From positions 4,490,501 through 4,554,500 of the forward strand of contig NZ_CP123990.1 in NCBI RefSeq assembly GCF_029919115.1: a DNA stretch of 64,000 bases, in the 5' to 3' direction. The position numbers and the translations under genes were made by a program. This document shows positions 49,871-58,205 of this stretch, in pieces. Under the pieces are notes generated by a model, which did not search any database, was not told the DNA's origin, and saw only the letters and a program-made list of their open reading frames with translations. This stretch comes from Variovorax paradoxus. GTDB taxonomy: Bacteria > Pseudomonadota > Gammaproteobacteria > Burkholderiales > Burkholderiaceae_C. Position 1 is the first letter of the stretch. Each line of letters begins with the position of its first letter.

Positions 49871-49938
49871 GTCGAAGGACCTTTCTTGAACGATGGCTCG
49901 ACTGTAGGATGGCAAATGAAATTTGATAAGAATGCCCG

Positions 49939-49956
49939 TTGAAGCAACACCTTCAA
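49939..49956. promoter_or_regulatory. Inverted repeat abutting the LysR start (candidate operator)
   Basis: TTGAAG-N6-CTTCAA ends directly before the LysR ATG 49957. A second short repeat, CAAAT-GAA-ATTTG, lies at 49913-49925. Binding at the first would block translation or transcription of the regulator, which suits autoregulation. Confidence 0.5.
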
Positions 49957-50868
49957 ATGAAAATTGAAAATCTCTCGGACTTGCAAGTGCTGGTTCAGAC
50001 CGCCCGCGGCGGTACCCTTACGGCCGCCGCGCATGCGCTGGGCATGACGCCCGCTGCCGCGAGCGCGACGCTCAAGCGGCTGGAAACACAGCTGGGCGCG
50101 CGGCTGTTCGAGCGATCGACCCGCGCCATGCGCCTGACGTCGCAAGGCCAGACGCTGCTCGACTACGCCGTTCGCGCTTTCGAGCTGCTGGACGAAGGCG
50201 AATCGCTGGTCACGGCCGACCGCGGCGAGTTGGTCGGCACCTTGCGCGTGGCGGCTCCTTCGGACCTCACGCGCAGCACGCTGCTGCCCTGGTTCGACGA
50301 GTTCCTGGCGCTGCATCCGGGCGTGCAGCTGTCGCTTTCGGTCGGCGACCGGCTGCTCGATGTGACTCGCGACGAGGTCGACGTGGCGCTGCGCTACGGG
50401 GCGCTGGCCGATTCACGCCTTGTGGCACGGCCCTTTGCGCTGACCAGCCCGCTGCTCACCGCATCGCCCGGCTACCTGCGCCGCCATGCCGCGCCCAAGA
50501 CGCCGCAAGACCTGGTGCACCACAACTGCCTCACCTTCGACCGCGGCGGGCGCCGCCACCGCACCTGGCGTTTTGCACAGAACGGCCAATGGACTGAGGT
50601 GCGGGTGAAGGGCGACCGCAGCGTGGACGACGCATCGCTCGCGCGCGAGTGGGCCGTGGCGGGGCGGGGCATCGTGCTGAAGTCGGCACTCGATGTGCGG
50701 GACGACCTGCGCAAGGGCACGCTGGTGCGCCTGCTGCCCGAGTGGGACACCGAGCCCTATCCGCTGCACGCACTGCTGCCGAGCGGGCGCTTTGTGCCGG
50801 CGCGCGTGCGGGCGCTGGTGGATTTTCTGGCTGCCAAGTTCGACGCGCTGGCGCCGATGCCCGGCTAG
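49957..50868 (+). CDS. LysR-family transcriptional regulator
   Basis: 303 residues; CrgA/AaeR-like. HTH region (LQVLVQTARGGTLTAAAHALGMTPAAASATLKRLE) and effector domain with VGDRLLDVTRDEVDVALRYG. It probably controls the divergent oxidoreductase gene. ATG 49957 was taken; a TTG at 49939 lies inside the operator-like repeat. Its stop overlaps the convergent SDR stop. Confidence 0.93.
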   Translation: MKIENLSDLQVLVQTARGGTLTAAAHALGMTPAAASATLKRLETQLGARLFERSTRAMRLTSQGQTLLDYAVRAFELLDEGESLVTADRGELVGTLRVAAPSDLTRSTLLPWFDEFLALHPGVQLSLSVGDRLLDVTRDEVDVALRYGALADSRLVARPFALTSPLLTASPGYLRRHAAPKTPQDLVHHNCLTFDRGGRRHRTWRFAQNGQWTEVRVKGDRSVDDASLAREWAVAGRGIVLKSALDVRDDLRKGTLVRLLPEWDTEPYPLHALLPSGRFVPARVRALVDFLAAKFDALAPMPG

Positions 50869-51662
50869 ATCATCGGCGTGACGGCGCCGTCCATCGCCAC
50901 GATGGCGCCGGTGATGTAGCTCGCCTTCGGCGATGCGAGAAACACCACGGCGTTCGCAATTTCTTCGGGCGCCGCAATGCGGCCGAGCGGCAGCCTTGCC
51001 TTGGCGCGCTGCAGCGCTTCATCGCTGCCGATGCCTTGCAGCTTTGCATCTGCCTTCAGGCCTTCCTGCAGCCGCTCGGTCAGCGTGAGGCCGGGGTTCA
51101 CCGCATTCACCCGAACGCCTTTGGCCGCATAGGCCGACGCCATGCCGGCACTCACCAGCATGAGCGCTGCGTTGGCCGCGCCGCCCGCCATGTGGACGGG
51201 GCTCGCCACCTTGCCGCCCTGGCCGATCACGTTGACGATGGCGCCCTGGCCGCGCTGGCCCATGCGCTTGACCACCGGATCGATCATGTGGATGTAGGTG
51301 AAATACTTGGCGTCCATGGCGTCATGCCAGGCGGCGGCGTTCAACTCGTCGGGCGGCGTACGGCGCGCGGCGCCCGCGGAATTCACCAGCACGTCGACCG
51401 GGCCAAAAGCCTGCTCGGCGGCATCGAGCGCGGCCACGGCGCCAGCCGGGTCCTTGAGGTCGGCGGCATGTACCGACACCCGGCCTTCGGCTTCTGCAAA
51501 CGCCTCGACAAGCGTCTTGCGTCCTTGCTCCAGGTTCTTCAGGTCGCGCGAGACCAGGCTCACGCGCGCGCCCTCGCGCAAGAAACCGAGCGCGCAGGCC
51601 AGGCCAATGCCCTTGCTGCCGCCGGTAATGAGAACGTGCCGGTCCTGGAGCTGGAGATCCAT
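50865..51662 (-). CDS. Short-chain dehydrogenase/reductase-like protein with atypical active site
   Basis: 265 residues, SDR fold. Cofactor motif ITGGSKGIGLA (about 13-23), DVLVNSAGAA in place of NNAG, and VNAVNPGLTLTERL are present. The catalytic YxxxK is missing: the expected segment reads VHMAGGAAN, with His157 for Tyr and Gly161 for Lys, and no Ser occurs at the usual triad position (NVIGQGG). It could be a non-catalytic homologue or use another mechanism. ATG 51662 was chosen by fold start. It is convergent with LysR and divergent from the creatininase-family gene. Confidence 0.85.
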   Translation of the reverse strand: MDLQLQDRHVLITGGSKGIGLACALGFLREGARVSLVSRDLKNLEQGRKTLVEAFAEAEGRVSVHAADLKDPAGAVAALDAAEQAFGPVDVLVNSAGAARRTPPDELNAAAWHDAMDAKYFTYIHMIDPVVKRMGQRGQGAIVNVIGQGGKVASPVHMAGGAANAALMLVSAGMASAYAAKGVRVNAVNPGLTLTERLQEGLKADAKLQGIGSDEALQRAKARLPLGRIAAPEEIANAVVFLASPKASYITGAIVAMDGAVTPMI

Positions 51663-51754
51663 GTGAGAGTCCTTGACTTGAATCGTGAATAGAAAGAAAG
51701 AACGCCGCGCGGCGCGGGGTCGCGTGGATTGAATCACCGCTCTAAGATCGGCGG

Positions 51755-52582
51755 ATGAACGCATCCTCGGTATCCCTGCCCCGCTACTGGTCTCAACTGA
51801 CAACGCGCGACTTTGCCGCGCTCGATGTGGCAGCCACCGTGGCGGTGCTGCCGCTCGGCGCGACCGAACAGCACGGCCCGCACCTGCCGCTGGGCGTGGA
51901 CACCGTGCTGGCCGGCGGCATCGTGGCCGCGTCGCTGCCGCTGCTGCCGGCCGATCTTCCGGTGCTGTTCTTGCCGACGCAGCAGATCGGCCTGAGCCCC
52001 GAGCACGCGCGCTTTGCGGGCACGCTCACGCTGTCGGCCGAAACAGTGATCCGCATGTGGAAGGAAATCGGCGCCGGCGTGGCGCGGGCCGGCGTGAAGA
52101 AGCTGGTGCTGTTCAACGCACACGGCGGGCACGTGGGTGCAATGGACATCGTGGCGCGCGAGCTGCGCGCGGAGCACGGCCTCATCGTCTACAGCGTGAG
52201 TTGGTTCAACCTTCCGCTGGGCGATGCGGGCGCGCAGTTCGGCGCCGGCGAGCACCGCTTTGGCGTGCATGCGGGCGATATCGAAACATCGATGATGCTG
52301 GCGCTTGCGCCGCAGCAGGTGCGCATGGCCGAGGCGAAGAACTTCCGCTCCACCTCCGAGCAGCGCGCAGCGGACTACGCCATCCTCGGCAACGGCAAGA
52401 GCGCGAAGCTCGGCTGGGCCATGGAGGACTACAACCCGCAAGGCGCGGCGGGCAATGCGGCCGCGGCGACTGCTGCGCGTGGGCAGGCTGTTGTCGATGC
52501 GGCTGCGGAGCAGTTGGCGTTGTTGTTGGCTGAGGTGTCTCGGCTGCCGTTGGATACGGCCAAGACTGGGCCGCTGCCTTAG
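51755..52582 (+). CDS. Creatininase-family amidohydrolase
   Basis: 275 residues; binuclear metal hydrolase of the creatininase/MftE type. Metal-site motifs are visible: LGATEQHGPHLPLGVDT near residue 34, FNAHGGHVGAMD and HAGDIETSMML. It cleaves a cyclic or linear amide such as creatinine or a formamide; the substrate is unknown because no creatinine-pathway partner is nearby. Its Ala/Gly/Leu-rich tail precedes a pair of inverted repeats that may act as a bidirectional end. Confidence 0.88.
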   Translation: MNASSVSLPRYWSQLTTRDFAALDVAATVAVLPLGATEQHGPHLPLGVDTVLAGGIVAASLPLLPADLPVLFLPTQQIGLSPEHARFAGTLTLSAETVIRMWKEIGAGVARAGVKKLVLFNAHGGHVGAMDIVARELRAEHGLIVYSVSWFNLPLGDAGAQFGAGEHRFGVHAGDIETSMMLALAPQQVRMAEAKNFRSTSEQRAADYAILGNGKSAKLGWAMEDYNPQGAAGNAAAATAARGQAVVDAAAEQLALLLAEVSRLPLDTAKTGPLP

Positions 52583-52610
52583 TCATTGGTTCGCTTGCTT
52601 GGCTGCCTTA

Positions 52611-52726
52611 TTCAGGGCGGCGCACCCGCCGACGGGGTACCTTTCTCCGCGAATGTCCCCCGGCCTGCGGGCTTCCGCCCCTCCTCCTTTGTTTCGCTGC
52701 GCAAGGCACCCCGCCAGCGGGTGCGT
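52611..52726 (+). repeat. Dispersed intergenic repeat, copy B (diverged)
   Basis: Same orientation as copy A. It shares TCAGGGCG, CTCCGCGAATGTCCCCCGG and CCTCCTCCTTT-TTTCGCTGCGC with A and C, then diverges into a hairpin (GCACCC...GGGTGC, about 52707-52725). Its 3' section differs from the GCCCTGTGCACTTGGGCA end of A and C, so it is a subfamily or a decayed copy. Confidence 0.75.
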
Positions 52727-52758
52727 TGTAAAGAGCGGTCGTTGATCAGCGGTACACC

Positions 52759-52911
52759 AGCAGCGTGCCCAAGTGCACAGGGCATCGGGTGCTCCCCGCA
52801 GCGAAATAAAGGAGGAGGGGCGCAGCCCAAAGGAGGAGGGGCGCAGCCCCGGGGGACATTCGCGGAGGGGAGTACCCGGTGGCCTTTGCACTCGCCCTGA
52901 ACAGCAGCGCC
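52759..52911 (-). repeat. Dispersed intergenic repeat, copy C (inverted)
   Basis: Reverse-complement of copy A over its full length with few differences. It is 23 bases longer, almost entirely because of a 21-base tandem duplication at 52808-52849. It ends 31 bases from the dehydratase stop. Confidence 0.85.
52808..52849 (+). repeat. Perfect 21-base tandem duplication inside repeat C
   Basis: The unit AAAGGAGGAGGGGCGCAGCC plus a C occurs twice in direct succession with no mismatch (52808-52828 and 52829-52849). It is consistent with recent slippage and could vary in copy number between strains. Confidence 0.85.
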
Positions 52912-52942
52912 CCAAACGGCAGCGCGAAGAACGCAAGAACCT

Positions 52943-53920
52943 CTAGGTCCGCACGCCACCCCGCCCTAGCACCCCCGCGAACATCTCCGAATCGACATTG
53001 CCGCCGCTCACGCAAATGCCGACCGTCTTGCCACGCCAGCGCTCCTGCTGCTGCAACGCCCCCGCGAGCGCCGCCGCGCCCGCGCCCTCGGCGACGTTGT
53101 GCGTGTCGCTGAAGAGAATGCGCATGGCCTCGGCAACCTCGTCGTCGGTAACGGTGATCACGTCGTCGGCCTCGCGCAGGATCACCTCCACCGACTCGGG
53201 CACCGGCGTGCGGCAGGCCATGCCGTCGGCAAGCCGTGTGCTGGCGGGCGATTCGATGGGCCGCCCCGCGCGGAACGAGTCGCGGTAGGCCGTGGCATGG
53301 GCCGACACCACGCCGATGAGCCTGGTCGACACGCCGCAATGGGCCCGCGCCGCAGCCGCTGCGGCAAAGCCGGAACCAAGGCCGATCGGCACGAAGAGCA
53401 CGTCGGGCGGAGCGCTCTCCAGTGCGCTGAAGAATTCGACATACGCCGTCGACACGCCTCGCACCAGCTCGCGGTGGAACGATGGGACCCGATGCATGCC
53501 GTCTCGCTCGGCGAGCATGGCGGCATGCTCCGCCGCCTCCTGAAAGTCTTCGCCATGCTCGACCAGCTGTACGCCCAGCGCGCGCATTGCGGCGTTCTTT
53601 TCGAGCGAGTTGCCGTGCGGCACCACGATGGTGGCCGCGAGCCCGTGGCGCCGCGCCGCAAAGCCGACCGACTGGCCGTGATTTCCGCGCGTGGCACTGA
53701 TGGCATGGCGCACGGCGGGTTGCTCGCGCGCCAGGGTCTCGAAGTAGGTCAGCCCGCCGCGAATCTTGAATGCCCCGGCCGGCGTGTGGTTTTCGTGCTT
53801 GGCCCACACCGCGGCGCCGAGACGTTGCGCGAGCAGCGGCCACGCGTACTGCGGGGTGGGCGGCATGGCGGCGGCGACGGTGCGCTGCGCGGATTCGATT
53901 TCTTCGCGGGTGAATCTCAC
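52943..53920 (-). CDS. Threonine/serine dehydratase-like PLP enzyme
   Basis: 325 residues, fold-type II PLP enzyme. The PLP lysine sits in HTPAGAFKIRGG, the Asn/Gly loop in SATRGNHGQSVGFAA and the phosphate/glycine loop in VPIGLGSGFAAA. CVSGGNVDSEMF is the usual C-terminal cofactor contact. There is no ACT regulatory domain, so it is the catabolic type. It deaminates a hydroxyamino acid such as threonine or serine. It ends the ten-gene leftward run, 9 bases after a LysE-type exporter, suggesting removal of excess amino acid by both breakdown and export. Confidence 0.9.
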   Translation of the reverse strand: MRFTREEIESAQRTVAAAMPPTPQYAWPLLAQRLGAAVWAKHENHTPAGAFKIRGGLTYFETLAREQPAVRHAISATRGNHGQSVGFAARRHGLAATIVVPHGNSLEKNAAMRALGVQLVEHGEDFQEAAEHAAMLAERDGMHRVPSFHRELVRGVSTAYVEFFSALESAPPDVLFVPIGLGSGFAAAAAARAHCGVSTRLIGVVSAHATAYRDSFRAGRPIESPASTRLADGMACRTPVPESVEVILREADDVITVTDDEVAEAMRILFSDTHNVAEGAGAAALAGALQQQERWRGKTVGICVSGGNVDSEMFAGVLGRGGVRT

Positions 53921-53929
53921 GAGCGGCCT

Positions 53930-54562
53930 TTACTTGCGTTCGGTCAGCGCGACCCGCACCGCCAGCGCCGCCAGCACGCTGCCCATGATGTAGCGCTGCG
54001 CGCGCAGCCAGCCGGCACTTTGCGACAGCACGGCCGTGATGCTCGCGGCGCCGAAGATGGTGACGGTGTTGACCGCGGCGCTGCTGGCGATTTGCGCGGC
54101 GCCCAGCTGAATGCTCTGCAGCAGCACCGAGCCGCGCTCGGGGTGGATGAACTGCGGAAAGAACGAAAGGTAGAACATCGCCACCTTCGGGTTCAGCAGG
54201 TTGGTGATGAAGCCCATGCGGAACAACTTGCCCGGCCGGTCGGCTGGCAGCGCGCGTGCCGCGAAGGGCGCATCGCCGCCGGGCTTGACCGCCTGCCACG
54301 CAAGCCACAGCAGATAAGCCGCGCCGGCAAGGCGAATGGCGTCGAACGCGAGCGGCACGGCCAGCAGCAGTGCGGTGAGCCCGAGTGCGGCGGCAAACAG
54401 GTGCACCAGAAAGGCCGTCAGCACGCCGCCGAGCGAGATGAGCCCCGCGCGGCGACCCTGGATGAGCGTGCGCGACACGCAATAGATCATGTTCGGCCCG
54501 GGCGTGAGCGCGAGCAATACGGCGGCGAGCGCGAACCAGGCGATTTCGGTCAGGGTCAGCAT
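53930..54562 (-). CDS. LysE-family amino-acid exporter (third in the cluster)
   Basis: 210 residues, about six membrane helices. Family signature LTPGPNMIYCVSRTLIQGRR near residue 18, then GAAYLLWLAWQAV and NLLNPKVAMFYLSFFPQFI. Exports an amino acid or homoserine-lactone-type solute by proton antiport. It lies 5 bases after the VOC gene and 9 before the dehydratase. Confidence 0.92.
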   Translation of the reverse strand: MLTLTEIAWFALAAVLLALTPGPNMIYCVSRTLIQGRRAGLISLGGVLTAFLVHLFAAALGLTALLLAVPLAFDAIRLAGAAYLLWLAWQAVKPGGDAPFAARALPADRPGKLFRMGFITNLLNPKVAMFYLSFFPQFIHPERGSVLLQSIQLGAAQIASSAAVNTVTIFGAASITAVLSQSAGWLRAQRYIMGSVLAALAVRVALTERK

Positions 54563-54567
54563 GACGG

Positions 54568-55260
54568 TCAGAGTCCTTCGGATTGAAGCGTGACGGGGCC
54601 GCGCGGCGTGTCGAGCACGGCCACGAGATTGGGAGCACCGGGCTGCACGGCCATGTCGGCCATGCCGATGGTGGACAGCGCCGCGGCCAGGTCGGCCGCG
54701 CGCGGGTGCGTGGCCTGCAGCGATTGCAGTGCAAGGCCGGAGGCCGGCATGGCATCGGTCGGATGCACCGGGCCCCATTGGATCAGCGTGGGCAGCGCGC
54801 CGTAGAAGAGCCGCTGGCCGTCGTCGCGCACCGTGATCTGCCACTCGAGCCGGCCGGCGGGCGTGTCGCGCGAGGCTTCGAGCAGGTGGCCGCGATCGAT
54901 GTGGGCGCGCTCGTCGTGCGCCAGCGCCTGCAGCGTCGCCTGCGCATTGGGCACCCGCGCAACGAAGTGAACCAGCCGCGGCCCGCGCCGCACCAAGCCT
55001 GCCTGCAGCACCGCATCGTCAAGGTCGAACCAGCGGCGCGTGCCGGGGCGCGAAGGCCTCTTGCCGGGTTCGATGGCAATGATTTCCAGGTACGCCTGCG
55101 GGAAGGCGTCGCTCGCGATGTTCAGCAGCCGGTTGTGCGTGCCCATCAGCGGGTGCGCGCCGCCGGGGCCCGGCGTCACGCCCAGGGTGGCTTCGCACCA
55201 CGCCACGCCTTCGGCCAGCGAGGCGGCGGCGATCACCAGGTGGTCGAGTTGTGCGGCCAT
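54568..55260 (-). CDS. Glyoxalase-like VOC-family protein
   Basis: 230 residues. It begins AAQLDHLVIAAASLAEGVAW with an early His, the typical start of the glyoxalase-like domain (PF13468-type). LMGTHNRLLNIAS and AYLEIIAIEP follow. Such proteins bind a metal and act on small acids or quinones; the substrate is unknown. Gap of 13 bases from phzF-like and 5 to the exporter. Confidence 0.85.
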   Translation of the reverse strand: MAAQLDHLVIAAASLAEGVAWCEATLGVTPGPGGAHPLMGTHNRLLNIASDAFPQAYLEIIAIEPGKRPSRPGTRRWFDLDDAVLQAGLVRRGPRLVHFVARVPNAQATLQALAHDERAHIDRGHLLEASRDTPAGRLEWQITVRDDGQRLFYGALPTLIQWGPVHPTDAMPASGLALQSLQATHPRAADLAAALSTIGMADMAVQPGAPNLVAVLDTPRGPVTLQSEGL

Positions 55261-55273
55261 GGTGCCTTGCCCC

Positions 55274-56206
55274 CTACAACGTGACCTGGCCGTCGATGCA
55301 GGTCACGGCGTCGCCGCCGACCCACACCATGCCGTCGCTGTCGCGCTCGATGTACACGCGCCCGGCGCGGCCAAGGCACTGGCCCTGCGCAGCCACATAG
55401 CGCGCGGGCATGTGGCCGTCGGCAATCAGCCATTCGGCAAGGCCGGCGTTGAGGCTGCCGGTGACGGGATCTTCCTCGACGCCGATGGGCGCTGCGAACG
55501 CGCGCACCTCCAGGTCGATCTTCTGCCCGCCGCCTTCCGCGGCCTGAGCCTTGCCGCCGAAGGCGCGCGCCTCACGGTTCGAACGGCCGATGAGCATCGA
55601 CGAACCCTCTGCCCCGGGCACACCCGCCACGCCGGCCTTGACACCCAGTTCCTTGAGCATTCGATGGTCGGGCACGAGCCGCAGCACGGTGTCCGCATCA
55701 CTGAGCAGCAGGCCGAACCAGACCGGGCCGTTGTCCAGCACCTGGGCCGCGACGATCTGCTGCGCCTTCAAGCCCAGCGCGCCGGCCACCTTGGCCAACA
55801 GCGTGGGGCTGGGCGCACTGCGCTTGAGCGGCGGAGCCGAGAAAGCCAGGCGCTCGCCTTCCAGGCGCAGCGGCACCAAGCCCGCCGCGCACTGCTGCAC
55901 GACGCGGCCCGCCGCCTTGGGCTTGCCGCCGGCCTGCAGCCAGGCATGGCAGCTGCCGATGGTCGGGTGGCCCGCGAAAGGCAGCTCGCCGCCCGGCGTG
56001 AAGATGCGCACGCGGTAGTCGGCCGTGGGCTCGGTCGGCGGCAGCAGGAAGGTGGTTTCCGACAGGTTGGTCCACTGCGCGAAGCGCTGCATGGCGGCGT
56101 CGTCCAGACCGGAGCCGTCGAGCACCACGGCAAGCGGATTGCCGAGGTAGGGCGTTGCGGTGAAGACGTCGACTTGTTTGAACGGGCGGGGTTTCATGGG
56201 TGTCAT
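55274..56206 (-). CDS. PhzF-family isomerase/epimerase-like protein
   Basis: 310 residues; diaminopimelate-epimerase-like fold. Family marks: FKQVDVFTATPYLGNPLAVV, LSETTFLLPP (with the catalytic Glu), RIFTPGGELPFAGHPTIGS and EDPVTGSLNAGLAEWL. It probably isomerises a small acid. ATG 56206 overlaps the GST stop (ATGA), giving coupling; a second in-frame ATG lies three codons on. Confidence 0.92.
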   Translation of the reverse strand: MTPMKPRPFKQVDVFTATPYLGNPLAVVLDGSGLDDAAMQRFAQWTNLSETTFLLPPTEPTADYRVRIFTPGGELPFAGHPTIGSCHAWLQAGGKPKAAGRVVQQCAAGLVPLRLEGERLAFSAPPLKRSAPSPTLLAKVAGALGLKAQQIVAAQVLDNGPVWFGLLLSDADTVLRLVPDHRMLKELGVKAGVAGVPGAEGSSMLIGRSNREARAFGGKAQAAEGGGQKIDLEVRAFAAPIGVEEDPVTGSLNAGLAEWLIADGHMPARYVAAQGQCLGRAGRVYIERDSDGMVWVGGDAVTCIDGQVTL

Positions 56207-56844
56207 TCGAGCGGGAGATCGAGCACGCCGCGCGTGCCCGGACGGGAGAGGAGTTCGCCGTACCAGCGTTCGAGGTTCGGCCAGCTGGGGCGCTGGTATT
56301 CGGCCGGCGGCAGGCCGAACCAGCGGTGCGCTTCGCAGCCGATGGGAATGTCGGCCATGGTGAAGCGGTCGCCCGCCATGAAGGGCTGGCGTGCAAGGTG
56401 CGCGTCGAGCATCGCGAACAGGGCTTCGCTCGCGCGCACCGACGCTGCGATGAGCGCGGGTTCGCGCTCGGCCGGCACTGTACGCACCCATTGCACGAAG
56501 GCGTCGCGGCTGGCGCGGTTGAGCGTGGTCTGCTGCCAGTCCATCCAGCGTTCGGCGTCGAAGCGCGCCGCCAGTTCACTTGGGTAGAACTTGCCGTGCG
56601 AATGCTTGGCGCACAGGTAGCGCACGATCACGTTCGATTCCCAGAGCGTGACGCGCTCGCTGCCTTCGCCGTCGTCGATGGTGGGCACCATCGCGTTCGG
56701 GTTGAGAGCCAGGTATTCGGGCGTTTGCACCACGCCGAAACGGCCGCCGGCTTCGGTGCGTTGAAAGTCGAGCCCGAGTTCTTGCGCGCACCAGACGACT
56801 TTGCGCACGTTGATCGAACTGATGCGGCCCCAGATGTTGAGCAT
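56203..56844 (-). CDS. Glutathione S-transferase family protein
   Basis: 213 residues. Thioredoxin-like N-terminal domain (IWGRISSINVRKVVWCAQEL, then NPNAMVPTIDDG with the cis-Pro, and LWESNVIVRYL for the glutathione gamma-Glu). All-alpha C-terminal domain with FMAGDRFTMADIPIGC. Conjugates or reduces electrophiles with glutathione. Five bases after the LysE-type gene and overlapping the phzF-like gene. Confidence 0.93.
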   Translation of the reverse strand: MLNIWGRISSINVRKVVWCAQELGLDFQRTEAGGRFGVVQTPEYLALNPNAMVPTIDDGEGSERVTLWESNVIVRYLCAKHSHGKFYPSELAARFDAERWMDWQQTTLNRASRDAFVQWVRTVPAEREPALIAASVRASEALFAMLDAHLARQPFMAGDRFTMADIPIGCEAHRWFGLPPAEYQRPSWPNLERWYGELLSRPGTRGVLDLPLE

Positions 56845-56849
56845 GGTGT

Positions 56850-57524
56850 TCAGCTTCCTTGAGCAGGTGTGGCGGACAGGGCAGAAGGCATGGAAGGACG
56901 GTCGAGCAGCAGCAGGCGAATTGCCAGGCCGACCATCACCAGCGCCAGCAGGCCGCGCTGGAATCTTTCAGCCCCCGGGCGGCGCTGCAGCCAGCGGCCT
57001 ACTTGCCCGCTGCATGCGCCGAGCAGCGTGTTGAATGCGAGCGCGGCAGCCGAGAGCATGACGCCGAGCTGCACCAGTTGCAAGGGCACGCTGCCGCGCG
57101 CCGGGTCGACGAATTGCGGCAGGAACACCATGAAGAACAGCAGTGCCTTCGGATTGACCAGGTTGTTGAAAAAGGCCATGCGCACGATGCGTCCGAAGGC
57201 GGAGGGCTGCGCGCGTGTGCCGCCGGGCAATCCGCCGTTGCTGCTGCGCAGCGATTGCATTGCCAGCCACAGCAGGTACAGCGCGCCTGCATAGCGCAGC
57301 AGGTCGAAGGAAGGAGGCCATGCCGCCACCAGCGCGGTGACGCCGGTGGCGGCAAAAAGCGTGTGCACCAGGTCGGCCGACGAAATGCCGAGCGCCGCCG
57401 CAAACCCGCCGCGCGGCCCGTGCGCCACGCCGTGCGAGAGCACGAAGGCCATGTTCGGCCCGGGCGACAGGAACAGCGCGAGAACGGCGAGGAGGAATAG
57501 CGCGAGCGTGGCGAAGCTGATCAT
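56850..57524 (-). CDS. LysE-family amino-acid exporter (second in the cluster)
   Basis: 224 residues, about six membrane helices. Signature FLSPGPNMAFVLSHGVAHGP, then GALYLLWLAMQSL and NLVNPKALLFFMVFLPQFV. Exports amino acids or similar solutes. It lies 21 bases after the DJ-1 gene. Confidence 0.92.
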   Translation of the reverse strand: MISFATLALFLLAVLALFLSPGPNMAFVLSHGVAHGPRGGFAAALGISSADLVHTLFAATGVTALVAAWPPSFDLLRYAGALYLLWLAMQSLRSSNGGLPGGTRAQPSAFGRIVRMAFFNNLVNPKALLFFMVFLPQFVDPARGSVPLQLVQLGVMLSAAALAFNTLLGACSGQVGRWLQRRPGAERFQRGLLALVMVGLAIRLLLLDRPSMPSALSATPAQGS

Positions 57525-57545
57525 GGTGTGAACGGCAATGCGTCT

Positions 57546-58172
57546 TCAGGCTGTCGCGGTTGCCGCAACCTGCGGGAGGTACGGCTCGATGTTGCGCATG
57601 GCCCGTGCCACGTAGTCGTCCTTCTCGCCCACCGGCGCGACATAGTGCAACGCACTCTTCGCAGCCTCGACGCCTTCGCTGCGCGCGATGAGCCATGCCG
57701 CGAGGTAGGGCGCCGACAGGCATCCGCCGGCGGTGGCCACATTGCCGCTCGCGAAGAAAGGCTGGTTGAGCACCTCGACGCCGGCCTCCTGCACCCACGG
57801 CTTGGTCGTGAGGTCGGTGCATGCGGGCACCGCACCCAGCAGGCCCAGCTTGGCGAGCAGCAGGGTGCCCGAGCATTGCGCGCCGATCAGCTGCCGCTTG
57901 GCGTCGAGGCGGCGCAGCACGCTCATGATGGCGGGATCGGCCGCGATCTCTCGCGTGCGGATGCCGCTGCCGACGAGCACCGCCTCGGCCTCGGTGGCGG
58001 CTTCGAGCGTGGAGCTCGCATGCACGGTCACGCCGTTCATCGAGGTGACCGTGGCGCTGGGCGCGGACAGCGTCACGCGCCAGCCCGGCTTCTTGATGCG
58101 GTTGAGCACCCCGAGCGCCACCAGCGAATCGAGTTCGTTGAAGCCGTCGAAGGTCAGTATGGCAATGTGCAT
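57546..58172 (-). CDS. DJ-1/PfpI-family protein
   Basis: 208 residues. Class I glutamine-amidotransferase-like fold with start HIAILTFDGFNELDSL. The nucleophile-elbow Cys is in IGAQCSGTLLLAKLG at about residue 99. The family includes glyoxalase-III/deglycase types and AraC-linked domains; here it stands alone. It may protect against reactive carbonyls or modify a metabolite of this cluster. Gap of 33 bases from the aminotransferase. Confidence 0.88.
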   Translation of the reverse strand: MHIAILTFDGFNELDSLVALGVLNRIKKPGWRVTLSAPSATVTSMNGVTVHASSTLEAATEAEAVLVGSGIRTREIAADPAIMSVLRRLDAKRQLIGAQCSGTLLLAKLGLLGAVPACTDLTTKPWVQEAGVEVLNQPFFASGNVATAGGCLSAPYLAAWLIARSEGVEAAKSALHYVAPVGEKDDYVARAMRNIEPYLPQVAATATA

Positions 58173-58205
58173 GGTGGTGCCTCTGTGTATGGCGTGTATG
58201 GCGGC

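Larger units (their letters stand above)
52583..52942. other. 360-base intergenic region filled by two facing repeats
   Basis: It lies between two convergent genes. No gene is supported. It holds repeat copies B and C in opposite orientation, which can pair over long stretches in either transcript. Confidence 0.75.
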
